DNA of 64,000 nt from contig WBZZ01005583.1 of the NCBI GenBank assembly GCA_019918135.1, positions 1 to 64,000 of the forward strand. Reading direction: 5' to 3'. Position numbers and translations under genes: made by a program. Positions 39,913 to 49,927 of this stretch are shown here, one piece after another (position 1 is the first letter of the stretch; each line of letters starts with the position of its first letter). Below the pieces are notes generated by a model. That model made no database searches. It was given only the letters and a program-made list of their open reading frames with translations, and had not been told where the DNA came from. Source of the stretch: Paulinella micropora. Taxonomy: Eukaryota > Cercozoa > Imbricatea > Euglyphida > Paulinellidae.

Positions 39913-41866
39913 CTGTATCCTAAGAACTCGAGGGGTGAGGGGGGTCTGCCCGGCCATCCCTCTTCCACCCTTTCCCGCCAAATCCTCCGGAAAGACTTCC
40001 GAGTTCACAGGGTATAACCACATTTTGTGGGTCACGTACCGATAGAGCCGATAGAATTTGTGCAGAATTTTTTTTAGTGGAGGGCAGGGGCGCGCAAAAG
40101 CTTGAGCATGACAAGCTGCTGGGGCAGGGGTCAGGGCTGTGTGTGCGGGGGCTCGGTGATACAGTTGTACCCTGTATCCTAAGAACTCAAGGGGTGAGAG
40201 GGGTCTGCCCGGTTATCCCTCTTCCGCCCTTTTCCGCCAAATCTTCTGGAAAAACTGCCCGAGTTCACAGGGTATAACCACATTTTGTGGGTCACGTACC
40301 GATAGAGCCGGTAGAATTCTTGTGCAGAATTTTTTTTTAGTGGAGGGCAGGGGCGCGCAAAAGCTGAAGCACGACAAGCTGCTGGGGTAGGGGTCAGGGT
40401 GTGTGTGTGCAGGGGCTCGGTGACACAGTTGTACCCTGTATCCTAAAAAGTCGAGGGGTGAGGGGGGTCTGCCCTGCCATTCCTCTTTGCCCCTTTCCCG
40501 CCAAATCCTCAGGAAGAATTTCCTGAGTTCACAGGGTATAATCACATTTAGTGGTCACGTACCGATAGAGCAGGTAGAATTTTTGCGCATAATTTTTTTT
40601 AAGTGGAGGGCAGGGGCGCGCAAAAGCTTGAGCACGACAAGCTGCTGGGGCAGGGCTCAGTGTGTATGTGCAGGGGCTCGGTGACACAGTTGTACCCTGT
40701 ATCCTAAGAACTCGAGTGGTGAGAGGGGTCTGCCCGGCCATCCCTCTTTGCCCCTTTCCCGCCGAATTCTCAGGAAAAGCTTCCCGAGTTCACATGGTAT
40801 AACCACATTTAGTGTTCACGTGCCGACAGAGCCGGTAGAATTTTTGCGCAGAATTTTTTTGAGTGTAGGGCAGGGGCGCGCAAAAGCTTGAGCACGACAA
40901 GCTGCTGGGGCAGGGCTCAGTGTGTGTGTGTGCAGTGGCTCGGTGACATAGTTGTACCCTGTATCCTAAGAACTCGAGGGGTGAGGGGGGTCTGCCCGGT
41001 TATCCCTCTTTGCCCCTTTCCCGCCAAATTCTCAGGAAAAACTTCCCGAGCTTACAGGCTATAACCACATCTTGTGGTCACGTGCCGGTAGAGCCGGTAG
41101 AATTTCTGTGCAGAATTTTTTTTAGGGAGGGCAGGGGCGCGCAAAAGCTTGAGCACGACAAGCTGCTGGGGCAGGGCTCAGTGTGTGTGTGCAGGGGCTC
41201 GGTGACATAGTTGTACCCTGTATCCTAAGAACTCGAGGGGTGAGGGGGGTCTGCCCGGTTATCCATCTTTGCACCTTTCCCGCCAAATTCTCATGAAAAG
41301 CTTCCCGAATTCACAGGGTATAACCACATTTTGTGGTCACGCGCCGATAGAGCCGGTAGAATTTGTGCAGAATTTTTTTTTAGGGGAGGGCAGGGACGCG
41401 CAAAAGCTTGAGCACGACAAGCTGCTGGGGCAGGGCTCAGTGTGTGTGTGCAGGGGCTCGGTGACACAGTGGTACCCTGTATCCTAAGAACTCGAGGGGT
41501 GAGGGGGTCTGCCCGGTTATCACTCTTTGCACCTTTCCCGCCAAATTCTCAGGAAAAACTTCCCGAGTTCACAGGGTATAACCACATTTTGTGGGCCACG
41601 TGCCGGTAGAGCCGGTAGAATTTCTGTGCATAATTTTTTAGGGGAGGGTAGGGGCACGCAAAGGCTTGAGCACGACAAGCTGCTGGGGCAGGGGTCAGGG
41701 TGTGCGTGCAGGTGCTCGGTGACATAGTTGTACCCTGTATCCTAAGAACTCGAGGGGTGAGGGGGGTCTGCCCTGCCATCCCTCTTTCCCCCTTTCCCGC
41801 CAAATTCTCAGGAAAAACTTTTCAGGTTCACAGGGTATAACCACATTTTGTGGGTCACGTGCAAGG
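39911..41866. repeat. Tandem array, about 7.5 copies of a 260-bp unit
   Basis: Units begin CTGTATCCTAAGAACTCGAG at 39,912, 40,171, 40,436, 40,697, 40,959, 41,218, 41,477 and 41,735 (spacings 258-265 bp). Each holds a TTCCCGAGTTCACA / TATAACCACATTT block, GGTCACGTGCCG, a poly-T, GGGCAGGGGCGCGC and a GTGTGTGTG tract. Two inverted copies lie at 42,293-42,820. The array forms the left arm of a mirror-image structure upstream of the first TVpol gene. Confidence 0.9.
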
Positions 41867-42292
41867 ATTTTCCAAGCGCGAGAGCGGGGAAGTGTGCAGG
41901 GTTTGTCTGACTTTCCCCCCTTTTGAGAAAATTAAATCCAAAATTTTTTAGAAAATGAAAAGAAAAAGGGGAACAAACAAGAAGAGAGGCGGGATGTGCC
42001 TGAGGGTGTCCCGCTTCTGCCCACCGACGGAGGGGATCTGACAAAGCCCAGCGCATGCACCCACCGACCCCCCCCCCCCCCCCTGCAGAGCAGGAAAACT
42101 TTTGCACCGCTTTTTCGGGGGCCAAGGGCGCGCAGAAACCCATCCGTGACATTAAATCTAACAATTTTGATTTCCAAAACAAAGAAAGGGACAGAGAAAA
42201 AGAAAGACGGGGGCATGTAGCATGACAAAACCCCCGCCAGATCCGCCTGTCGCAATGGACGAGCGTCCCTCCCCCCCCCCCCCCCTTGCGCT
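41867..42292. other. Spacer between the direct and inverted 260-bp repeats
   Basis: About 425 bp with AT-rich patches (GAGAAAATTAAATCC; ATTAAATCTAACAATTT) near both ends, two poly-C runs, and no gene. The two halves show weak inverted similarity (GGGTTTGTC near the left, GACAAAACCC near the right), suggesting a decayed palindrome centre. Confidence 0.45.
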
Positions 42293-42820
42293 CTGGACAT
42301 TTTTGTGTGAAATTTTACCGGCTCTGTCGGTACACGATCCACAAAATATGGTCATACCCTGTGAACTCGGGAAGTTCTTTTGAGAATTTTGGCGGGAAAG
42401 GGGGAAGAGAGGAATGGCCAGACAGACCTCCCACCCCTCGATTTTTTAGGATATAGGGTACGGCTGCGTCACCCGACCCCTGCACGCGCCACCCCTGCCC
42501 CCGCCCGAGCGGCTTGTCGTGGTCGGTCTTTGCGCGCCCCTGCCCCCTTCGCTCTGGAAAGCTTTGCGCAAAATTTCCGGCCCTGTCGGTGCACGACCCA
42601 CAGAATTTGGTCATAACCTGTGAACTCGGGAAGTTGTCTCTGAGAATTTGGCGGGAAGGGGAAAAGGTGAAAGGCAGGGGCAGACCCCCCCTATTCCTTG
42701 ATTTCTTAGGACACAGGGTGTGGCTGCGTCATCCGACCCTTGCACGCGCAGCCCGGACCCCCACCCCAGCGGCCTGTCGTGGTTCAGCTTTTTTTCGCGC
42801 GCCCCTGCCTTACACTATCC
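42293..42820. repeat. Two inverted copies of the 260-bp unit
   Basis: Reverse-complement copies of the 39.9-41.9 kb unit, recognisable by TGTGAACTCGGGAAGT at about 42,360 and 42,620 (261-bp spacing) and GCGCGCCCCTGCC. More diverged than the direct array. Confidence 0.8.
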
Positions 42821-42944
42821 CCGGCCCGGCCGCGGCGCTCCAAGTGATATGACTAAAAGCATGAATCTGATATGGCCGATTGGAGGTAGTGTAACGGCCT
42901 ACCCCCCCCCCCCCTCCCGAAACCGCAGGAAGGTCAGTGACACT

Positions 42945-43115
42945 GTCATTCTTGGGTTTTAAGCAAACCCAAGAAGTAGAACAGAGCCGGAACAGAGCCC
43001 TTGCCTTTTTTGTTCTCGTCACCAAAACATGTTATTTTCACGTGAAGTTATCTGCGAGCACTAGACTAATCTTTTTTTATGGCTGTGTTTTTGCCAGGAA
43101 AGATTACTCGTCATC
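42945..43115 (+). promoter_or_regulatory. Conserved upstream region of TVpol gene 1
   Basis: Shares blocks with the upstream region of TVpol gene 2: CATTCTTGGGTTTT, an AAACCC hairpin partner, AACAGAG, TTGCCTTTTTT and a TTTCACGTG stretch. The hairpin CTTGGGTTT / AAACCCAAG lies at about 42,952-42,974. It ends in a T-rich stretch and GCCAG about 20 bp before the ATG, possibly a 5'-UTR splice acceptor. Confidence 0.5.
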
Positions 43116-45745
43116 ATGCCCAAGAAAAAGCGTGCAACGGATGAAGACGAAGAGGACGAGCCGAAGGCATTGTTTAGATTGGGCCAACGCGTGGAGAAGA
43201 TCAACTTGAAAAGGATCTCCATGCTCAAGGCGGTGGTGGGCGAAGAAGAGAAGAAAGTGAACGAGCTGCTGAAGTCATGCACGGAGAACGTGATAGAGGT
43301 TGAGTATATGCCTGGCAAACATTTCAACGAAGGGAGGGCGTATGGACACAACTCAATCGGGAACCTACCCAAGTGGATTATGCACATTGCCTCGGGCGCC
43401 ATGTATGAGAGTCTTGACATCTGCAATGCGGCGGCCAGCATTCTCGAGCAGTTGGCGGACCGAGAGCAGGCGGCAGTGCCCGCGCTGTTCAGCAGGTTCG
43501 TGCACGGTGGGAGGGATGATATGCAGAAGCTGTTGTTGGAGCAAGTGGGCAAGGAGGATACCCCGCTAAACAGAAAGTGGGCAAAAAAGCAATTCAATTC
43601 CGTGATCAACCAGAAAGGCGTACTGGCCGACTACGCGCTTGACTGCCCGCTCATGAGGGACTGGGCACAGGCCTGCAAAAGCCTCGGAGAACAGCTCAAG
43701 CGGTTCACCGCTTTCGGAGATGTGTGGGCTCTGGTGCAGTCGTTGGACGACAAGCCCAACAAACTCGCCACGTTCATCAGCTACGTCTATCAACGATTTG
43801 AGCTACAAATCATGCTGGAAGTGATAAATTACTGCAGCGCTCAGAACATTCAGGTGGGAGTCTACAAGTACGATGAAGTGCTGGTTGAATCCAATGTGCA
43901 CAAGGGCGGCCCTCAGGTCCTGACGCCCGCAAGGCTGGCAGACATCCGGGCACACGTCTCCCGTTCGACGGGGCTGGATGTCGAGTTCCACGCCGACAGC
44001 TGCCTGCCCACGATCGAAGATATGAAGAAATTCTATGGCTCTGTGAACCTGAACAAGTTGTCAAACTACACTGACTGTTGTCGCGAGCTGCTGGTGGAAC
44101 ACGGCTCGACAAACAAGCTGCTGCGGTATGAAGGCTCTGTTCTACGCCCTCACGCGACCGTGCCAGGGGTTTATCAACCTTGGCTAGATTTTAAGGCCTA
44201 CACGGCAGAGGTACTACGGTCAAGTGTGTACTACACTGACAACTTGAGGTCGGGCTTCGACACGCTCGATAAGTACCTGGCGCACGTAGACCACCCTTTC
44301 TTCCCGCTCATGAGCCCTGCCTCCATGCATAGCGACTGGGTCAGTTTCAGAAACTGTTCCTTCAACATCAAGACCCTGGAGTACAAAACCTGGGACGATT
44401 TCGAAGAAAAAGGTGAGCAGGCTCCTTTCACCGACCACTTCTATGACTTCGACATAGATTTTGCAAAGCTGGCAGAGGCAGACAAACATGGTGACGAGTG
44501 GCTCGGCCTTTGGGCCGAGACGCTTAAGCTGCAACTCAGTCCAGAAATGTGCTACGTGTTCGAAGTGCTGGTGGGTCGGCTAATGTATCCCGTCGGATCT
44601 ATCGACAACTGGCTTCTGCTGGGCCCTTCCTTCTTGGCGATGGCGGCAGCGGTAAAGGCACTATTCCTGACATTATCAAGAATTTGAAACCGCGCGGAAA
44701 GGTCGGGGTCTTGAACAAAAATATGGAGGAGAAATTTGGCCTGGAAGGTCTTTACCAGAAAGAGCTTGTCATGTGCCTGGACCTGCCACGAAACTTTGCA
44801 GGCGTGCTGGACCAAGCCACGATGCAAAGCATGATCTCGGGAGAGGACGTGGCCGTCCCTCGCAAGCACAAGACTGCCGTAACAGACCTTCGTTGGTCTC
44901 CCCCTCTTGTTATGGCTGGCAACATTATTTTAAATTATAACGATGAACAGGGGCAGTGGAAACGACGACTTGCGCTGTTCTACTGGGAAAATATCCCGGA
45001 CAGAGTCCCAGCCCGCTGGCGCGGGCTGAAGGGAAGGAGGGGGGGCGCGGGGGGCATGCCCCCGGACTGTGGACGACAAGCCCGACGCAGACTTCTGGCG
45101 GGATATAGCACCGCCCGCTCTGAGACATAACCAAAGATATACTGAGAGCCGCATGAACTTGCTAGCGCGCTTCTTGCACGAGGGTTCTCGCGAACAGGGG
45201 GTGATCCCTGATAAAGGACGTCTTACCGAGTGGACAAATTTTGTTTCTGTGTATGGGCAGTACTTGAAGGAGCTGAAACAAGGTAACGCCAAGGGGTCCG
45301 ATGATATCCCTCTGGCGGCTCTGCGCGGTAACGGTTACGAGGTGTTTCCCCCGCTGACGGGCCCGGGTGCCGGCCGGGGTGCCCACAAGAAAGACCGGCG
45401 TGCCTATTTCTGCGTCTACTGTCCACACAGCAAGGATGGGTCGGGGCACCAATGCGACCCTGCGGGAATCTGCCGCGATGGGCTGTGCTGGTACGTCAAC
45501 TGCAAGAACGAAGCACACAAGGGCGCGGGCGTGCTCAAGGCGCACGGGATCGTCAACATGCGCCTTGTGACCCGCGCAGAGTTCGACCGCTGGCTCATCA
45601 GTACAGAAGAAGCCTGCTCGGAATCGGGACCCAGCGAGAGCCTCAGGGAGAGCCTCAGCGTCAAGGAGTGGCAAGAAAGGATTTTGACCTTGACAGCGGC
45701 GCAAGAGAACACAGATGTCAGGGTGGTGTTCCGTTTCTACCGTAA
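43116..45745 (+). pseudogene. TVpol (PolA-like) + SF3 helicase replication protein, broken copy 1
   Basis: Aligns along its length with the intact copy at 49,928. PolA-like motifs are present: 'SLDICNAAASIL' (motif A), 'KKQFNSVINQ' (motif B), 'YKYDEVLVES' (motif C). A frameshift near 44,625 falls just before the Walker A 'LLGDGGSGKGT'. At about 45,005-45,064 a hairpin element replaces roughly 27 residues found in copy 2. The frame resumes at 45,069 with the Cys/His cluster and then runs into the next repeat array at about 45,730, losing the basic C-terminus. Three independent lesions mark it as a pseudogene. Family: the polymerase-helicase fusion of virophages, PLVs and transpovirons. Confidence 0.8.
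45005..45064. mobile_element. Hairpin element replacing part of TVpol copy 1
   Basis: Reverse orientation: CAGCCCGC / GCGGGCTG palindrome, purine-rich middle, then GGGGGGCATGCCCCC. Unlike other copies there is no clear duplication; about 80 bp of the gene present in copy 2 are missing at this point. Confidence 0.6.
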
Positions 45746-45774
45746 ACGACCTCCTGCCCGAGCCCAATCGGCTT

Positions 45775-47330
45775 TGGGGGGGGGGGGGGGGAGGGTTGCG
45801 ACCCTGCCCACCAAAAAAAAAACCCGGCTCGGGTGGGGGTAAGGGGTGCTCGGGCTGGTTGTCGAGGTTTTTTTTTTGAGCCAAGAAACAAAAAAGTATA
45901 AGGGGGAGGGGAGGGGGGGAGGGGAGGGTTGCGACCCCGCAAACCAAAAAAAACCCCGGCTCGGGCGGGGGTAAGAGGTGCTCGGGCTGGTTGTCGAGGT
46001 TTTTTTTTTGAGCCAAGAAACATAAAAGTATAGGGGAGAGGGGGGGGGGGGGGGGAGGGTTGCGACCCCGCCCACCGAAAAAAAAACCCGGCTCGGGCGG
46101 GGGTAAGAGGTGCTCGGGCTGGTTGTCGAGGTTTTTTTTTGAGCCAAGAAACATAAAGGTATAGGGGAGAGGGGGGGGGGAGGGTTGCGACCCCGCCCAC
46201 CGAAAAAAAACCCTTGCTCGGGCGGGGGTAAGAGGTGCTCGGGCTGGGTGTCGAGGTTTTTTTTTTGAGCCAAGAAACATAAAAGTATAAGGGGAAGGGG
46301 AGGGGGGGGGGGGGGGGGAGGGTTGCGACCCCGCCCACCGAAAAAAAGCCCTACTCGGGCGGGTGTAAGGGTGCTCGGGCTGGTTGTCGAGGTTTTTTTT
46401 TGAGCCAAGAAACATAAAAGTATAAGGGGAAGGGGAGGGGGGGGGGGGGGGGGAGGGCTGCGACCCTGCCCACCAAAAAAATCCTGCTCGGGCGAAGGTA
46501 AGGGGTGCTCGGGCTGGTTGTCGAGGTTTTTTTTTTAGCCAAGAAACATAAAAGTATAAGGGGAAGGGGAGGGGGGGGGGGAGGGTTGCGACCCCGCCCA
46601 CCGAAGAGAAACCCTGCTCGGGCGGGGGTAAGGGGTGCTCGGGCTGGTTGTCGAGGTTTTTTTTTGAGCCAAGAAACATAAAAGTAAAAGGGGGAGGGGA
46701 GGGGGGGGGGGGGGAGGGCTGCGACCCCGCCCACCGAAGAGAAACCCTGCTCGGGCGGGGGTAAGGGGTGCCCGGGCTGGTTGTCGAGGTTTTTTTTTTG
46801 AGCCAAGAAACATAAAAGTAAAAGGGGGAGAGGAGGGGGGGGGAGGGCTGCGACCCTGCCCACCAAAAAAAACCCTGCTCGAGCGGGGTAAGGGGTGCTC
46901 GGGCTGGTTGTCGAGGTTTTTTTTTGAGCCAAGAAACATAAAAGTAAAAGGGGGAGGGGAGGGGGGGGGGGGGGAGGGCTGCGACCCCGCCCACCGAAGA
47001 GAAACCCTGCTCGGGCGGGGTAAGGGGTGCTCGGGCTGGTTGTCGAGGTTTTTTTTTTGAGCCAAGAAACATAAAAGTAAAAGGGGGAGGGGAGGGGGGG
47101 AGGGCTGCGACCCTGCCCACCAAAAAAAACCCTGCTCGGGCGGGGGTAAGGGGTGCTCGGGCTGGTTGTCGAGGTTTTTTTTTTGAGCCAAGAAACATAA
47201 AAGTAAAAGGGGGAGGGGAGGGGGGGGGGGGAGGGTTGCGACCCCGCCCACCGAAGAGAAACCCTGCTCGGGCGGGGTAAGGGTTGCTCGGGCTGGTTGT
47301 CGAGGTTTTTTTTTAGCAAAGGAACATAAA
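45775..47330. repeat. Tandem array, about 12 copies of a 130-bp unit (left arm)
   Basis: Each unit: poly-G block, GGTTGCGACCCCGCCCACC, an A-rich run, CTCGGGCGGGGGTAAG, GGTGCTCGGGCTGGTTGTCG, poly-T, GAGCCAAGAAACATAAAAGT. Spacing about 127-135 bp. The poly-G length varies between units. It begins inside the 3' end of TVpol copy 1 and is the reverse complement of the array at 47,765-49,630. Confidence 0.9.
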
Positions 47331-47764
47331 AAGTACACCTTCCCCTGCACCGTTATGTTTCCCGACTAAAAAAAAGCCATGACAACTCGCCCCCCCCCCC
47401 CCCCGGCACCAAATCAGACCACTCACGTAGGCCGGTGCCTATAGGAGGAGACACTTGCTAGCCCACGACCTGCACATTTCAACGCGGAGGCTTACTTCGC
47501 TTCCTCTCCCTCCTTTTATTATCCTCTTTCTCGTTTTTTCCTTCGTTCTCTTTTCTTTTGGAAATTCAAGTTGATAATTCCTTTGGCTTGGGAAACAAGA
47601 TGGGGGTGAAGAGATTGGATACCCACACTCACATTCCCCCCGCCCCCATCTCTGAGTCTAAGTCAAGGAATTTAGCAACTTAAATTCACAAACAAAAGGA
47701 AAAAAGGATAATAAGGAGAGGAAAAGACCTCGTTTTTACGATACCCTCGCTGACTCACCCCCCC
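47331..47764. other. Palindromic centre between the two inverted arrays
   Basis: Imperfect inverted repeat: TCCTTTTATTATCCTC... (from about 47,510) pairs with ...GGATAATAAGGAGAGG (to about 47,720), and AATTCAAGTTG / CAACTTAAATT and AATTCCTTTGG / CAAGGAATT pair within it. The centre near 47,600-47,655 is GATGGGGGTG / CCCCCCGCCCCCATC. No gene is seen. The layout resembles a replication origin, hairpin end or concatemer junction, which is inference. Confidence 0.65.
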
Positions 47765-49630
47765 CCCCCCCCTACCACTCATATATTTTTATGTTTCTTG
47801 GCTAAAAAAAAAAAACCTCGACATCCTGCTCCAGCACACCCGACCCCCGCCCGAGCAAGGGGTTCTTGGTAGGCGGGGAGTCGCACCCCCCCCCCCCCCC
47901 CTCCCCCCTACCCACTCATATACTTTTATGTTTCTTGGCTCAAAAAAAAACCTCGACACCCTGCTCCAGCACCCCTGACCCCCGCCCGAGCAGAGGTTCT
48001 TGGTAGGCGGTGAGTTGCACCCTCCCCCATGCCCCCTACCTCCTCATATACTTTTATGTTTCTTGGCTCAAAAAAAAACCTCGACACCCTGCTCCAGCGC
48101 CCTTGACCCCCGCCCGAGCAGAGGTTCTTGGTAGGCGGTGAGTTGCACCCTCCCCCCTACCCCCTACCTCCTCATATACTTTTATGGTTCTTGGCTCAAA
48201 AAAAAACCTCGACATCCTGCTCCAGCGCCCTTGACCCCCGCCCGAGCAGAGGTTCTTGGTAGGCAGGGAGTTGCACCCTCCCCCATACCCCCTACCTCCT
48301 CATATACTTTTATGTTTCTTGGCTCAAAAAAAAACCTCGACATCCTGCTCCAGCACCCTTGACCCCCGCCCGAGCAGAGGTTCTTGGTAGGCGGTGAGTT
48401 GCACCCTCCCCCCTACCCCCTACCTCCTCATATACTTTTATGTTTCTTGGCTCAAAAAAAAACCTCGACACCCTGCTCCAGCACCCTTGACCCCGCCCGA
48501 GCAGAGGTTCTTGGTAGGCGGGAAGTCGCACCCCCCCCTCCCCCCTACCACCTTTAGACCTTTATGTTTCTTGGCTCAAAAAAAAAACCTCGACATCCTG
48601 CTCCAGCACCCCTAACCCCCGCCTGAGCAGAGGTTCTTGGTAGGCGGGGAGTCGCACCCCCCCCCCCCCCCTCCTCCCTACCCCTCCTATACTTTTATGT
48701 TTCTTGGCTCAAAAAAAAACCTCGACACCCTGCTCCAGCACCCTTGACCCCGCCCGAGCAGAGGTTCTTGGTAGGCGGGGAGTCGCACCCCTCCCGCCCC
48801 TACCACCTTTATACCTTTATGTTTCTTGGCTCAAAAAAAACCTCGACACCCTGCTCCAGCACCACTAACCCCCGCCTGAGCAGAGGTTCTTGGTAGGCGG
48901 GGAGTCGCACCCCCCCCCTCCCCTCTACCCCTCATATACTTTTATGTTTCTTGGCTCAAAAAAAACCTCGACACCCTGCTCCAGCACCACTAACCCCCGC
49001 CTGAGCAGAGGTTCTTGGTAGGCGGGGAGTCGCACCCCCCCCCCCCCCCCCTCCCCCCTACCACCTTTAGACCTTTATGTTTCTTGGCTCAAAAAAAAAA
49101 CCTCGACACCCTGCTCCAGCACCCCTAACCCCCGCCTGAGCAGAGGTTCATGGTAGACGGGGAGTCGCACCCCTCCCCTACCACCTTTATACTTTTATGT
49201 TTCTTGGCTCAAAAAAAAACCTCGACACCCTGCTCCAGCACCCCTGACCCCCGCCCGAGCAAGGGGTCCTTGGTAGGCTGGGGGTCGCACCCCTCCCCCC
49301 TACCCCTCATATACTTTTATGTTTCTTGGCTCAAAAAGAAAACCTCGACACTCTGCTTGAGCACCCTTGACCCCCGCCCGAGCAGAGGTTCTTGGTAGGC
49401 TGGGGGTCGCACCCCTCCCCCCTACCCCTCATATACTTTTATGTTTCTTGGCTCAAGAAAAAAACCTCGACACCCTGCTCCAGCACCCTTGACCCCCGCC
49501 CGAGCAGGGGTTCTTGGTAGGCGGTGAGTCGCACCCCTCCACCCTACCCTCATATACTTTTATGTTTCTTAGCTAAAAAAAAAACCTCGACACCCTGCTC
49601 CAGCACCTCTGATCCCCACCCGAGCAGGGA
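47765..49630. repeat. Tandem array, about 15 copies of a 127-bp unit (right arm, inverted)
   Basis: Units carry TTTATGTTTCTTGGCT, an A-run, CCTCGACACCCTGCTCC, CCCCCGCCCGAGCAG, GTTCTTGGTAGGCGGGG and a poly-C run; each is homologous to the reverse complement of the 45.8-47.3 kb unit. Copies within each arm resemble each other more than those of the other arm, suggesting local homogenisation. Confidence 0.9.
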
Positions 49631-49769
49631 TCGCACGGGAAATCCTCCGGCCGCGGCGCGCGTGTTGATATGGTTGAAACAGCCACGTAATACGAGCGAT
49701 TCTGGCAGTGCACAATGGTCCATTCTTGACCTGCACCCCGGCGGTTTTGGGACAGTGTCCAAGTCATTC

Positions 49770-49927
49770 TTGGGTTTTATTAAACCCAGGAAAGTGGACA
49801 AGAGCCGTAACAGAGTGCTTTGCCTTTTTTCTTTTGTATAAATACATAGCCATTTCACGTGGAGTTGTCCGTGACAGCTAACTTTTGATTTTTTTTCTTG
49901 CGTAGGATTTTTCAAGGAAGAGCATTC
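49770..49927 (+). promoter_or_regulatory. Upstream region of TVpol gene 2
   Basis: Contains the TGGGTTT / AAACCCA hairpin (about 49,772-49,789), a TATAAATA-like box (about 49,838), CATTTCACGTGGAG, and a T-rich stretch ending CTTGCGTAG at 49,904, which looks like a 3' splice site of a 5'-UTR intron. The same blocks precede TVpol gene 1. Confidence 0.5.

Noticed and set aside
45162..47350. Very long minus-strand Pro/Ser/Phe-rich open frames (up to 678 residues) across the 130-bp array
   Set aside because: They are translations of the tandem repeat in several frames at once; open in multiple frames with no start signals, so not genes.
39911..49630. CRISPR-like arrays
   Set aside because: Repeat units are 127-260 bp, directly abutting, with no unique spacers and no cas genes.
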